A stretch of 64,000 nt of DNA from Chryseobacterium angstadtii (GTDB lineage: Bacteria; Bacteroidota; Bacteroidia; Flavobacteriales; Weeksellaceae), in contig NZ_LFND01000001.1 in the NCBI RefSeq assembly GCF_001045465.1, positions 124,001 through 188,000 of the forward strand, written 5' to 3'. Made by a program: the position numbers and the translations under genes. The notes beneath the pieces were generated by a model, which did not search any database, was not told where the DNA came from, and saw only the letters and a program-made list of their open reading frames with translations. This document shows positions 53,177-62,125 of the stretch, piece after piece. The stretch's first letter is position 1. Each line of letters starts with the position of its first letter.

Positions 53177-54889
53177 TTAGTTTTTAACCATTTTTTTCAT
53201 CAGGACTCCTTTTTCTGTATTTACTTTTAAATAGTATATCCCTGAAGGAATACTTCCTATACGAACCTTTACAGTTTTGGAATTACAAACCTGTTTTTGA
53301 ATAATTTTCCCTTGTCCATCATAGAGCTCTATTGCATGAACATTGAAAGCAGCTTCTACGGTAACTTCCTCCTTTGCAGGGATTGGATATATTTTGACGG
53401 AATTATCATTCATTGGTTTGAATACATCATTATTGGCGAGGACAAGAGCACAGCTGCTGCTGACCACGCAATTAGGATAGGCATAATCATCAACAAGAGC
53501 CTGTATAGTGGCCATTTGAGCATCATCACAGCAAACATACTGCAAATCAGGATTACCGGAAAAATCAATCATTTCATTTCTGCCGTTTTTCAATAGCAAT
53601 GAGGTAAGTAGATTACTCCTACAATATAGCTCCTCAAGATTGGTCTGCGCGCCTACATCCAATCCGGAAAGCTGATTTCCACTGCAATCCAGCGTACGTA
53701 AATTGATACAGCCTGCAATATTCAGATTGGTGATCTGATGATTGGAACAGAGCAATTCTTCTAAACTTGTAATTCCCTGTAAGTTTAAAGACATTAGATT
53801 ACCATGCTCATTAATACTTGGAAAAAAAGGTGGAATATAGCTGATTTCAAGATGTTTTAAATTTTGCAAACCACTATCAGACAAATTCAAAGCAGTTCCC
53901 CTGAAACGAAGTGCTTTAATTGAATTCAGATTTACATCGTTAGTTACTGAAAGACTCCTCAGGTTTTTTACATTAATCGTTTCTAAATTCACACAGTCAT
54001 TCAAAGATAATGACAGGTCGCCATGATTAGACATAAAATGAACCAGCCCCGGACAATTGTTTGAAATAATATGGGTAGAAATATCTGAGTCCTCGCCCAC
54101 AAAATAATTGACCAAATTCGGGCAGTTACTGGAATTAATGCTTATCACGGGAATAAAATTAAAGGTAAGTGGATCTGCCGGATTCAAAGTTATCGTGTGC
54201 AGCGAGGCACAGCCTGATACATCAATATTCGCCAGACTGGTATTTATAATTTTTAAGCTCAGTAAATTAGGGTGACTGCTTAAATTTAATGATAAACCGG
54301 ATATTAAGTCAACAAAATCCAATAATTCTAAATTTTTCAGATGACTCAGGCTTTCAATGGAATTCATCGTAGCTGAAGACATAGACATACTGCTGATGGA
54401 TAGATCTTCAATGAGCGGGTTATTACTAAGCGTACTCAGAACAATCCCGTAAATCTTTACCTTTTTAAGCTGCGGACAGCCGCTTAAACTGATACTTCCA
54501 GGATCGTAATTTTCAAATTTAACATCTAAATTCTGCAAAGAATTAAGTCCTGAAATAGTAAAGAGATTCGCAGGGACATTCCAGTAATCAATTGTTAAAT
54601 TTTTAAGATTCGTAAATGATAAAATACCTTCATAATCATGAATGGCAATATCTGTATTCGGATCGATAATCTCTATTTCCCCAACCATAGCGGCTTCATT
54701 CAGCTGTATTTCCCCATCGCTGTTGGCATCTATAGAAAAATAATTTCCGGACAGATTTTTGGCAATTGAATTACCCGGAGATGATGTTAATAATTTTGCT
54801 TTAAAAGCGGCATCAGGAAAAGATACAACCTGAGCCTGCATTCCCAGTAAGGCTACCAGGAAAACCAGAAATAATAATTTTGTTTTCAT
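53177..54889 (-). CDS. Secreted leucine-rich repeat protein with EF-hand-like loop and T9SS sorting domain
   Basis: A 570-aa exported protein. Signal peptide (LLFLVFLVALLGMQA) is followed by a short loop DANSDGEIQLNEA (residues about 53-65), which fits an EF-hand or dockerin-like calcium site. From about residue 80 to 460 there are irregular leucine-rich repeats (LQNLDVKF, LKNLELLDF, LRTLDCSGNQLSGLDV). The last 75 residues are a T9SS type A sorting domain (VKIYPIPAKEEVTVEA, IELYDGQGKIIQKQV, GIYYLKVNTEKG and a basic end). It would be delivered to the cell surface. Adhesion or binding is possible but is inference. A bidirectional terminator follows. Confidence 0.85.
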   Translation of the reverse strand: MKTKLLFLVFLVALLGMQAQVVSFPDAAFKAKLLTSSPGNSIAKNLSGNYFSIDANSDGEIQLNEAAMVGEIEIIDPNTDIAIHDYEGILSFTNLKNLTIDYWNVPANLFTISGLNSLQNLDVKFENYDPGSISLSGCPQLKKVKIYGIVLSTLSNNPLIEDLSISSMSMSSATMNSIESLSHLKNLELLDFVDLISGLSLNLSSHPNLLSLKIINTSLANIDVSGCASLHTITLNPADPLTFNFIPVISINSSNCPNLVNYFVGEDSDISTHIISNNCPGLVHFMSNHGDLSLSLNDCVNLETINVKNLRSLSVTNDVNLNSIKALRFRGTALNLSDSGLQNLKHLEISYIPPFFPSINEHGNLMSLNLQGITSLEELLCSNHQITNLNIAGCINLRTLDCSGNQLSGLDVGAQTNLEELYCRSNLLTSLLLKNGRNEMIDFSGNPDLQYVCCDDAQMATIQALVDDYAYPNCVVSSSCALVLANNDVFKPMNDNSVKIYPIPAKEEVTVEAAFNVHAIELYDGQGKIIQKQVCNSKTVKVRIGSIPSGIYYLKVNTEKGVLMKKMVKN

Positions 54890-55013
54890 TGTGTATGTTT
54901 AATGGAACGAACTTAGACATTTCAATCAAAACAAATAATGATCAACTAGTAAGTGTCGCTATTATTTAAGTAAGTGTTGCCCTGGGTGGTTAGTTAGAAT
55001 TAGGGATAAAAAA

Positions 55014-55040
55014 AATACCCTCAAAGTCATTGAAGGTATT
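55014..55040 (-). terminator. Terminator after the M48 peptidase gene
   Basis: AATACCCTCAA (55014-55024) with TTGAAGGTATT (55030-55040), an 11-bp stem with one mismatch. On the minus strand a T-tract follows. It lies 23 nt after the stop at 55064. Confidence 0.78.
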
Positions 55041-55063
55041 TTTTATTTTAAATATAAATTATA

Positions 55064-55876
55064 TTATTTCGTAAGCTTCGTTTTTGGAATAGCAACCGTT
55101 CCCGGATCTTTCCATAAGCCATCTTTTTCTGCTCTCTTTTTAATAGCCTGAGCTCTTTTTTCGCTGTCAGGGTGAGAGTTAAACATCTTTTCAAAACCGG
55201 TCTGAGTACTTCCTTCTGAAAGTAAAGCTAACTTTTTGAATGCAGAATATGCTCCTACAACATTATAGTTATTCGCTTTCATAAAGTCATAAGAATAGGT
55301 ATCTGCTTCAGATTCCTGCTTTTTGCTGTGGGAAGCATCTAAGAAATCATTAGCCATTTTACCAATCTGGCTTTCATTCAGAGTAGCTACAGTTCCCGAT
55401 ACAGATGATCCGGCATCCAAAGCCGCCGCTTTCATATAAGCTGCTTTCATAGCATCTTTGGTATCCTGATTTTTCACGTGACCTATCTCGTGTCCGATTA
55501 CTGCTAATATTTCATCATCTGTCATTATATCCATTAAAGAAGAAAATACACGCACACTTCCGTCTGCACAGGCAAAGGCATTGATATCCTTTACTTTATA
55601 CACCTTATAATTCAGAGCCAGTCCGTCCTGAGATTTGTGTTTTCCGAAAAGCTTGTTCAGTCGTACTGTATAAGGATCTTTAGGCCCTGCAACCGGATTG
55701 TTCTTGTCCATCCAGTCAACGGATTCCTTTGACAGTTTAATAGCATCCTCATTGGTAAAAGTAAGGGCTTTTGCTCCTTTCGAAACAACACCGGCAGCTT
55801 TTCCAAGATTAATTTTCTGTGCTGATACAGCATTCACTGTGCCTAAGAATAAAAGGCAGACGATAATTCTTTTCAT
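55064..55876 (-). CDS. M48 family metallopeptidase, secreted or periplasmic
   Basis: A 270-aa zinc peptidase of the M48 (BepA/LoiP-like) group. The signal peptide is MKRIIVCLLFLGTVNAVSA, from ATG 55876, which gives a clean N-terminus; an in-frame start at 55921 adds 15 non-signal residues. The zinc site HEIGH is at residues 129-133, with the third ligand in QESEADTYSYDFM. It also has ACADGSVRVFSSLMD, a typical block before the active site. Such enzymes degrade misfolded envelope proteins in other bacteria. It stands alone, divergent from recJ. Confidence 0.92.
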   Translation of the reverse strand: MKRIIVCLLFLGTVNAVSAQKINLGKAAGVVSKGAKALTFTNEDAIKLSKESVDWMDKNNPVAGPKDPYTVRLNKLFGKHKSQDGLALNYKVYKVKDINAFACADGSVRVFSSLMDIMTDDEILAVIGHEIGHVKNQDTKDAMKAAYMKAAALDAGSSVSGTVATLNESQIGKMANDFLDASHSKKQESEADTYSYDFMKANNYNVVGAYSAFKKLALLSEGSTQTGFEKMFNSHPDSEKRAQAIKKRAEKDGLWKDPGTVAIPKTKLTK

Positions 55877-55984
55877 AGTCATTTTAATTTGGACCGCGAA
55901 GATAGATATTTTTTTTAACAATCAGTAAGTCAAGTTCATCCTTATTCATTTCAAAATGCTGTTTTTTTTCCTTATTTTTGTGAA

Positions 55985-57697
55985 ATGAGTCAGAAATGGA
56001 TTTACAAGCCCGAACCCGACGAGGAAGTTGTGGACAGATTAAGTTCGTCACTTGGTTTTGGTACTTTTGAATCTAAACTCCTCGTTCTTAGAGGAATTGA
56101 CAATTATCAAAAGGCCAGAGAATTTTTCAAACCCAATCTTACCGATATTCACAATCCTTTTCTGATGGCAGACATGCAGAAAGCTGTTGAGCGTATTGCC
56201 AATGCCATAGAAAACGGGGAAAAAATACTGGTATACGGAGACTATGACGTAGACGGGACTACGGCAGTTGCCCTGATGTATTTATACCTCAGCAAAATTG
56301 TTGAAAAGAAATATCTCGATTATTATATTCCGGACAGAAATTCTGAAGGATACGGAATTTCTACCGAAGGAATTGATTTTGCCAAAGAAAACGGCTTTTC
56401 TTTAATCATTGCTTTGGACTGCGGTATCAAGGCTATAGATATGATTAACTATGCTCAGGAAAAGGGAATTGATTTCATTATCTGCGACCATCACCTTCCG
56501 GGAGAAGAAATTCCGAATGCTGCTGCTGTTCTGGATCCGAAAAGGGCCGACTGCAGATATCCGTTTAAAGAACTTTCAGGATGTGGTGTAGGCTTTAAGC
56601 TTTGCCAGGGACTGAACACCATTTATAAAATTCCGGAAGCCGAATTATTCGAGCTTACCGATCTTCTGGCTATTTCCATTGCCGCAGATATTGTTTCCAT
56701 GACCGGAGAAAACCGGGTACTGGCAAAAATGGGGCTTAAAACTCTTAGAAAAACCAGAAATCTGGGCTTAAGATTATTGATTCCGGAAGATAAGCTTTCT
56801 CACTTTGAAATTTCAAATATTGTGTTTGAAATTGCTCCGAAAATTAATGCTGCAGGGAGAATTTCTCATGGAAAAGCTGCCGTGGAACTGATGGTGTCAG
56901 ACAACCTTAAACACGCCAATCAGATTGTTGGAGACATTATGAATCTTAATGATGAAAGACGTGAACTGGATATGAATTCCACACTTTCTGCTCTAAACCA
57001 GATCATAGAATCTCAACAGCAAACAAAACATTCCACGATTGTTTATCATCCTGAATGGAACAAAGGAGTGATTGGTATTGTGGCTTCAAGACTTATTGAG
57101 ACGTATTACAAACCTACTCTGGTATTCACAGATGGCAACAATGGAGAAATGGTGGCTTCTGCCCGATCTGTTTCTGATTTTGACGTACATGAGGCTCTGG
57201 ATATGTGCTCGGAATATTTCCTGAAATTCGGAGGACATCACGCCGCAGCAGGATTGTCTATGGAAAAAGACAAGTTCGAAGCGTTTAAAATAAAATTTGA
57301 AAAAATAGTTTCCGAAAGAATTCAGGAACATCAGCAGGAACCTTCCGTAACCATTGATTCTGAAATTAAGGTAGATGAGATCAACCGGGAATTCATCAAT
57401 TTCCACAGAAAGCTGGGACCTTTCGGGCCTCACAATATGAAACCGATCCTGACCCTTACGGATCAAAAGCTTTCGGGTTATGTAAAAACAATGGGGAAAG
57501 ACAACAACCACCTCAAATTTTACATCAAACAGGAATCTACGGGAAGGAATATAGAATGTGTAGGTTTCAAACTCGGACAGCACGCAGAAGATTTTAAAAA
57601 CAAAAATTTCGATCTTGCTTTCACCTTAGAAGAAAATCACTGGAAAGGAAATGTAACCCATTATTTGAACATAAAAGATGTGAAATTCAGGGATTAG
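55985..57697 (+). CDS. recJ: Single-stranded-DNA-specific exonuclease RecJ
   Basis: A 570-aa 5'-3' ssDNA exonuclease for recombination and mismatch repair. The DHH domain metal ligands are VYGDYDVDG (Asp86, Asp88, Asp90), ALDCGIKA and CDHHLPG (Asp168, His169, His170). The DHHA1 domain carries FGGHHAAAG near residue 420, followed by the OB-fold end. A promoter -7 match TATTTTTG (55973-55980) ends 5 nt before the ATG, so the message may be leaderless or nearly so. The stop codon TAG is encoded by the first heptamer of the downstream element. Confidence 0.95.
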   Translation: MSQKWIYKPEPDEEVVDRLSSSLGFGTFESKLLVLRGIDNYQKAREFFKPNLTDIHNPFLMADMQKAVERIANAIENGEKILVYGDYDVDGTTAVALMYLYLSKIVEKKYLDYYIPDRNSEGYGISTEGIDFAKENGFSLIIALDCGIKAIDMINYAQEKGIDFIICDHHLPGEEIPNAAAVLDPKRADCRYPFKELSGCGVGFKLCQGLNTIYKIPEAELFELTDLLAISIAADIVSMTGENRVLAKMGLKTLRKTRNLGLRLLIPEDKLSHFEISNIVFEIAPKINAAGRISHGKAAVELMVSDNLKHANQIVGDIMNLNDERRELDMNSTLSALNQIIESQQQTKHSTIVYHPEWNKGVIGIVASRLIETYYKPTLVFTDGNNGEMVASARSVSDFDVHEALDMCSEYFLKFGGHHAAAGLSMEKDKFEAFKIKFEKIVSERIQEHQQEPSVTIDSEIKVDEINREFINFHRKLGPFGPHNMKPILTLTDQKLSGYVKTMGKDNNHLKFYIKQESTGRNIECVGFKLGQHAEDFKNKNFDLAFTLEENHWKGNVTHYLNIKDVKFRD

Positions 57698-58121
57698 AAA
57701 TAAGGGATAAGGCAATAGGGATAGAGGTTATGGGAAATTTCAAGGAATTATGGGTCTGGCAAAAATCAGTACATCTTGTTACTGAAATCTATTCCTTTAC
57801 TCAAAGTTTTCCAAAACAAGAAATCTATTCGCTGACAAGCCAAATCCGTCGCTCTTCAGTTTCCATTCCATCTAATATAGCTGAAGGGCATTCAAGAAGA
57901 TCTACGCTGGATTACATTCAATTTTTAAAAATTGCCCGAGGAAGCTGTGCGGAGTTGGAAACTCAACTTATAATTGCAAGAAATTTAAATTACTTAAATC
58001 CGGAAGAATTCCAAAATTTAAGCGAAAAAACAGCTGAAATATCGAAAATGATTAATGCTATTATCACAAAATTACAATCTACACCTAATCCCTAATTCCT
58101 TCAACCTAAGCCCTAACAACT
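57689..58121 (+). mobile_element. Candidate element: inverted heptamer arrays carrying a four-helix-bundle gene
   Basis: Left array (57689-57730) has six 7-nt units in phase: AGGGATT, AGAAATA, AGGGATA, AGGCAAT, AGGGATA, GAGGTTA. Right array (58080-58121) has six: TACACCT, AATCCCT, AATTCCT, TCAACCT, AAGCCCT, AACAACT, the complementary type. Between them is only the S23-like gene. The recJ stop lies in the first left unit; the nadD ATG (58123) is 2 nt after the last right unit. A gene-free relative is at 40067-40163. No transposase or target duplication is seen, so mobility is inferred. Confidence 0.6.
57730..58095 (+). CDS. Four helix bundle protein (23S rRNA intervening-sequence protein, S23 family)
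   Basis: A 121-aa protein of the S23/IVP four-helix-bundle family. The family signatures are present in order: LWVWQKSVHLVTEIY, FPKQEIYSLTSQIRRSS, VSIPSNIAEGHSRRS, FLKIARGSCAELETQLI and a final helix (EISKMINAIITKLQS). First seen in 23S rRNA intervening sequences; stand-alone copies occur in many bacteria, with no proven function. The start codon directly follows the left heptamer array, and the last residues (TPNP) and stop are encoded by the right array. Reading frame is complete and undamaged. Confidence 0.9.
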   Translation: MGNFKELWVWQKSVHLVTEIYSFTQSFPKQEIYSLTSQIRRSSVSIPSNIAEGHSRRSTLDYIQFLKIARGSCAELETQLIIARNLNYLNPEEFQNLSEKTAEISKMINAIITKLQSTPNP

Positions 58122-58122
58122 C

Positions 58123-58707
58123 ATGAAAAAAATCGGCTTATTTTTCGGCTCTTTCAATCCGATCCATATCGGACATCTCATTCTGGCTAATTACATTCTG
58201 GAAAATTCTGACATGGATGAATTGTGGTTTGTGGTAAGCCCGCAGAATCCTTTTAAAGATAAAAAATCGCTGCTGAATGACCACAACCGGCTGGATATGG
58301 TACAGCTTGCCGTGAAAAACTATCCAAAAATGAGAGCTTCCAATGTGGAATTTTCTCTTCCGAAACCCAGCTACACCATTGATACTTTAACCTACCTTCA
58401 TGAAAAGTATCCCGACTACTCCTTCTGCCTGATTATGGGTGAAGATAATCTGAGCAGTCTTCATAAATGGAAAAATGCCGAACTTCTGATTAAAAACCAC
58501 CACATTATTGTATACCCGAGAGTTTTTGAAGGCGAAAAGAAAGACTCGGAATATCTTCAGCATGATCATATCTCACTGATTCAGGCACCTGTGATAGAGC
58601 TTTCTGCCACAGAGATCCGGAATATGATTAAAGAAGGAAAAAATGTACGCCCTATGCTCCCTCCTGAAGTTTTTGAATATTTGGACGGAAGCAGTTTTTA
58701 TAAGTAA
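58123..58707 (+). CDS. nadD: Nicotinate-nucleotide adenylyltransferase
   Basis: Adenylates nicotinate mononucleotide to deamido-NAD in NAD synthesis. The 194-aa protein has the nucleotidyltransferase motif GSFNPIHIGH (residues 9-18), the turn FVVSPQNPFKDKKSL that contacts substrate, and the C-terminal SATEIRNMIKEG, the ISSTxIR-type motif. Length is normal. The ATG follows the right heptamer array of the element by 1 nt, so the element probably separates it from recJ; they may have been one operon before. Heptamer array AGAAATT follows at 58719. Confidence 0.95.
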   Translation: MKKIGLFFGSFNPIHIGHLILANYILENSDMDELWFVVSPQNPFKDKKSLLNDHNRLDMVQLAVKNYPKMRASNVEFSLPKPSYTIDTLTYLHEKYPDYSFCLIMGEDNLSSLHKWKNAELLIKNHHIIVYPRVFEGEKKDSEYLQHDHISLIQAPVIELSATEIRNMIKEGKNVRPMLPPEVFEYLDGSSFYK

Positions 58708-58718
58708 TTTTGTAAGTA

Positions 58719-58746
58719 AGAAATTAGAAGCTAGAAATTAGAAATT
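58719..58746. repeat. Short heptamer array between nadD and the DUF3817 gene
   Basis: Four 7-nt units in phase: AGAAATT, AGAAGCT, AGAAATT, AGAAATT (58719-58746), starting 12 nt after the nadD stop. No inverted partner is visible nearby. Confidence 0.7.
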
Positions 58747-58790
58747 AGATTCCAATACAGCCTGCTATTTTTCAATCTATATATCAAGAC

Positions 58791-59129
58791 ATGGAATTTA
58801 TCGAAAAATTTTTCTCAAAATATCCCCAGGAAAAAGTGATCAGATGGTTTAAGCAAGTCTGTTTGGCTGAAGCTATTTCGTGGTTTTTCCTATTCACTGC
58901 AATGACCTGGATACGTGTAGATCCGGAAGGTATTTTCCCTATCGTATATATCAGTACTATTGGCAGTATTCACGGATTTTTCTTTACTCTTTATCTTATC
59001 TTTCTACCTGCTGTAAGAAAAATATACACCTGGGATGATGAAGACAGCGTTTTCGCTTTAATTGCCGCATTTTTCCCTTTTGCTACGATTTGGATAGATA
59101 AATCTTTAGCGAGAAAGGACCGTGAATAA
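58791..59129 (+). CDS. DUF3817 domain-containing membrane protein
   Basis: A 112-aa protein with about three membrane segments (AEAISWFFLFTAMTWI, IGSIHGFFFTLYLIFL, FALIAAFFPFATIWI), as in the DUF3817 family. The conserved parts are the aromatic/His motif SIHGFFFTLY and a cytosolic N-terminus. Function unknown. It may be co-transcribed with nadD. A terminator follows at 59132. Confidence 0.85.
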   Translation: MEFIEKFFSKYPQEKVIRWFKQVCLAEAISWFFLFTAMTWIRVDPEGIFPIVYISTIGSIHGFFFTLYLIFLPAVRKIYTWDDEDSVFALIAAFFPFATIWIDKSLARKDRE

Positions 59130-59131
59130 TA

Positions 59132-59150
59132 AAGCAGGACAATCCTGCTT
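59132..59150 (+). terminator. Terminator after the DUF3817 gene
   Basis: A perfect 8-bp stem AAGCAGGA with TCCTGCTT (59132-59139 and 59143-59150), loop CAA, followed by CACTTTTCTTTC. Confidence 0.75.
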
Positions 59151-59197
59151 CACTTTTCTTTCATTAATAAACCTCAACCTTTACGGTATTCTTACTT

Positions 59198-59517
59198 CTA
59201 TATCCGAATTAATCTGAACAGGTAGTTTTTGCCCCAATTCTCTACAGATAAATCTCCCGAATACTTATCAACGGGTAAGTCATTTATAGTAGAAGAAGAT
59301 ACCGTCAGATTGGTATTGCTGACTACTAAAATATCCACAGGCACTTTATAGCAGCCCGTAAGCCCGTTCTGTACCCAACTTTCATATATAATAATTCCTC
59401 CGGAAGATGCTATTTTCAATTTTCCATCCACTACTCTTCAATTATCCGGATTTTGTGAATTTAATTTTATACTGCATAACAATGCGGTGAAAACACAGAA
59501 TGACAGTGAATTTTCAT
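59198..59517 (-). pseudogene. Decayed small secreted-protein gene
   Basis: One frame holds a signal-like segment SLSFCVFTALLC, then SQNPDN, an in-frame TGA, then RVVDGKLKIASSGG and a complete C-terminus ending LFRLIRI. The only ATG, at 59517, is out of frame; adding one A to the AAAA run after it would give MKNSLSFCV, a normal export signal. So the gene needs one frameshift and one stop read through. Without a second copy I cannot exclude a sequencing error. It faces the DUF3817 gene. Confidence 0.5.
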
Positions 59518-59708
59518 GATTTACAGTTTAAATTATGATCGTCTTTTTTTATTATTTCAGAAAAACTTCTCTTGAAATGTAATACTTAAGTTTCTTCAAT
59601 TGTCTAGTTAAATAGAAAAGAAAATTAATTGGTTTTTTCAGGATGAAATTTTAGTCACTGAAAATCAATGAGTTAAAATTAAAATAAAAACATTTTAAGT
59701 ACTTTGTA

Positions 59709-59740
59709 TTGCATGATACTGTTTTTATTATATATCTTTG
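59709..59740 (+). promoter_or_regulatory. Putative promoter of the outer-membrane beta-barrel genes
   Basis: TTG (59709-59711), a 21-nt spacer, then TATCTTTG (59733-59740), a perfect -7 match. The leader to ATG 59795 would be about 47 nt. The rest of the gap (59518-59708) is AT-rich and shows nothing else. Confidence 0.5.
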
Positions 59741-59794
59741 CAATGTTAAATAACAATTTATACAAGCTAATAAAACAACTAAAACATATTAATT

Positions 59795-62062
59795 ATGAAA
59801 ACTCAGATTCTCATTGCCGCCTTATTTTTCAGCGGACTGGCAGCAGCCCAGCAGTCAAAAGACACTCTGAAAGTAAAAAACATTGAAGCTGTCAATATCA
59901 AGAAACAGGTTTTCAAAAAACAAAGCGACCGTTTCATTTATGATGTAGCTTCTTCCCCGATTGCAAAGGGAACGAATACTTTCAATCTTTTGAAACAGAC
60001 TCCAATGATTTCCAGCATTGACGGAAAATCTCTGAAAATCATGGGAAAATCTGATGTGGTTATCTACATCAACAACAAAAAATCCAATATGGATGCTGAA
60101 GCGTTAATAGAAATGCTGAAGGGAACTCCATCTGAAGATATCCAGAAAATTGAAGTGATCACAACACCGGGAAGCGAATTCCAGGTTGAGTCTAATGAAG
60201 GCGTCATTAATATTGTGATGAAAAAGAATAAAAATGACGGCTACAACGGAACTTTGAAAATGAATAACGAGCAGGCGTATTATAATAATCCTTCTGCCGG
60301 AGCTTCATTTAATTTCAGAAAAAACAAATGGTCTGTAAATTCCAATTTCAATACGGGAAGCTGGACAGACAGAGAAAGATATACATTATCCAACGGAGAT
60401 TCTACTTTCAGAAATGAGTCTTTTGGTTTTAATGATGATCCTAACAAAAATGTGGGAGGTAGCGTGAATATTGACTATGAGATCAATAAGAAACACAGTG
60501 TAGGATTCACCTACAACATGAGGTATAACAAAAGTTTCAACTCTATTCTTGATGTAACGAACTGGCAAAACGGTGCTTTAACGAACAGAACGATTAACCA
60601 TGAAGATGCACAGACCAGAAACCATTCTTTCAATTTGAATTATGAAATAAAAACAGATTCTATCGGAAGTAAGCTTACCTCTAATGTTTCTTATCTATGG
60701 TTCAACAGAGATAAAATGAGTACCAACAAAAGCTACCCGATTACCAACAGCTCTGAAATTGATGAAAACAGCCCATACAGTGCACTTAGACAATCGGTTC
60801 CACAAATTATCAATAATTACGCAGCCAATATTGATTATCTTAAAAAAACGGCTAAAGGCAGCACATGGCTGATGGGAGTAAGCTACAACCACACCAATAC
60901 GGATAACGATACCAGACAGGATAATCTTGTGAACAACGTCTTTGTTAACGACATCAATCAAACCAATCATTTTATTTATAAAGAAAGAATTTTCGGGGCT
61001 TACCTTACGTATGAGAGAAAGCTGAGCGAAAAACTTTCAGGAAAAGTAGGCGCACGTTATGAAATGACGAGAAGCAGCGGTGAAATTCTGGAAAAGACAA
61101 GTTTTGACAGAAACTACAACAATCTGCTGCCTTATCTTAATCTGAATTATACCATCAACTCAGATCATAATTTAAGCTACAGTTTTTCAAGCAGAATCAG
61201 AAGACCTAGATTCTGGGAGCTGAATCCGTCCAGAACGTATTTCACCCCTACCAACTACACTCAGAATAATCCTTTTGTACTGGCTTCCAAATATTACAAT
61301 CAGGAGATCAGCTATATGTACAAGAATGCATTTTTTGCCAATCTGAGCTTTAATTATGTAGAAGATGCTTCGAATCAGATTCCTCTTCAGGGAAGTATAA
61401 CGGGCCCGCAGAAAGATGACAAAGGAAACATTATGTATGATACTGCCGGAAACCCGATTATCACTACGACTAAGTTTTTAAGATATATCCGAACCAATTA
61501 TGGTAACAACAAGCAGTTCGGACTGACATTAGGAATGAACAAATCCTGGTTCAAAGATATCTGGACTACGAATTATTCTGTGAATTTAGGGTACAATATC
61601 TACAGCGGAACAGTATCTGAGGACCCTACCACAGTTCCGGATCCCCTTTATACAGAGCAGGTAATTCCTTATGTGATCAATTTCAAAAACTTTAATATAT
61701 CCGGTAATATCAACAACACCATCCGTCTTTCATCCAATAAAGACTGGTTCCTGGGTCTTAATTACTATTACGGCAGCAAATTAAAAATTGAAAGCGGAAC
61801 ATTGGGTGTAAGACAGAGTTTCGATATCAGTTTAAAGAAAATCATGGGTTCATGGACGTTTGTAGCAGAGGTTTATGATTTATTCAATCAAAATTTCAAC
61901 ACCATCAGAGGGATACAGCCTAACGGAAGCTATAATAACGTAACCAACTTCGAGTATTCAAGAATTCTGAACATCGGGGTCACCTATAATTTCGGAAACC
62001 AAAAACTGAAAAAAGCGAGAGAAATGAAATCGGCCAACGACGCGATCAAATCGAGAACCTAA
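59795..62062 (+). CDS. Outer membrane beta-barrel family protein (TonB-receptor-like)
   Basis: A 755-aa outer-membrane protein of the flavobacterial beta-barrel group. Signal peptide (ILIAALFFSGLAAA, cut before QQS). Residues about 30-150 are a plug-like domain (QSDRFIYDVASSPIAKG, KSDVVIYINNKK, IQKIEVITTPGSEFQVES). The rest is a large barrel (NDGYNGTLKMNNEQAYYN and on), with aromatic ends. It lacks the CarboxypepD_reg domain. A nearly parallel gene follows after 63 bp, so it is a tandem duplicate. Ligand unknown; it may import or merely anchor something. Confidence 0.85.
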   Translation: MKTQILIAALFFSGLAAAQQSKDTLKVKNIEAVNIKKQVFKKQSDRFIYDVASSPIAKGTNTFNLLKQTPMISSIDGKSLKIMGKSDVVIYINNKKSNMDAEALIEMLKGTPSEDIQKIEVITTPGSEFQVESNEGVINIVMKKNKNDGYNGTLKMNNEQAYYNNPSAGASFNFRKNKWSVNSNFNTGSWTDRERYTLSNGDSTFRNESFGFNDDPNKNVGGSVNIDYEINKKHSVGFTYNMRYNKSFNSILDVTNWQNGALTNRTINHEDAQTRNHSFNLNYEIKTDSIGSKLTSNVSYLWFNRDKMSTNKSYPITNSSEIDENSPYSALRQSVPQIINNYAANIDYLKKTAKGSTWLMGVSYNHTNTDNDTRQDNLVNNVFVNDINQTNHFIYKERIFGAYLTYERKLSEKLSGKVGARYEMTRSSGEILEKTSFDRNYNNLLPYLNLNYTINSDHNLSYSFSSRIRRPRFWELNPSRTYFTPTNYTQNNPFVLASKYYNQEISYMYKNAFFANLSFNYVEDASNQIPLQGSITGPQKDDKGNIMYDTAGNPIITTTKFLRYIRTNYGNNKQFGLTLGMNKSWFKDIWTTNYSVNLGYNIYSGTVSEDPTTVPDPLYTEQVIPYVINFKNFNISGNINNTIRLSSNKDWFLGLNYYYGSKLKIESGTLGVRQSFDISLKKIMGSWTFVAEVYDLFNQNFNTIRGIQPNGSYNNVTNFEYSRILNIGVTYNFGNQKLKKAREMKSANDAIKSRT

Positions 62063-62125
62063 GCCCGAAACAAAAAACAACCACAAACCTACCCGCCTCA
62101 CAGCGACACTTAAATAAGAATCATT

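Noticed and set aside
57730..58095. Reading the four-helix-bundle gene as evidence of a 23S rRNA intervening sequence here
   Set aside because: No rRNA sequence flanks it; the neighbours are recJ and nadD.
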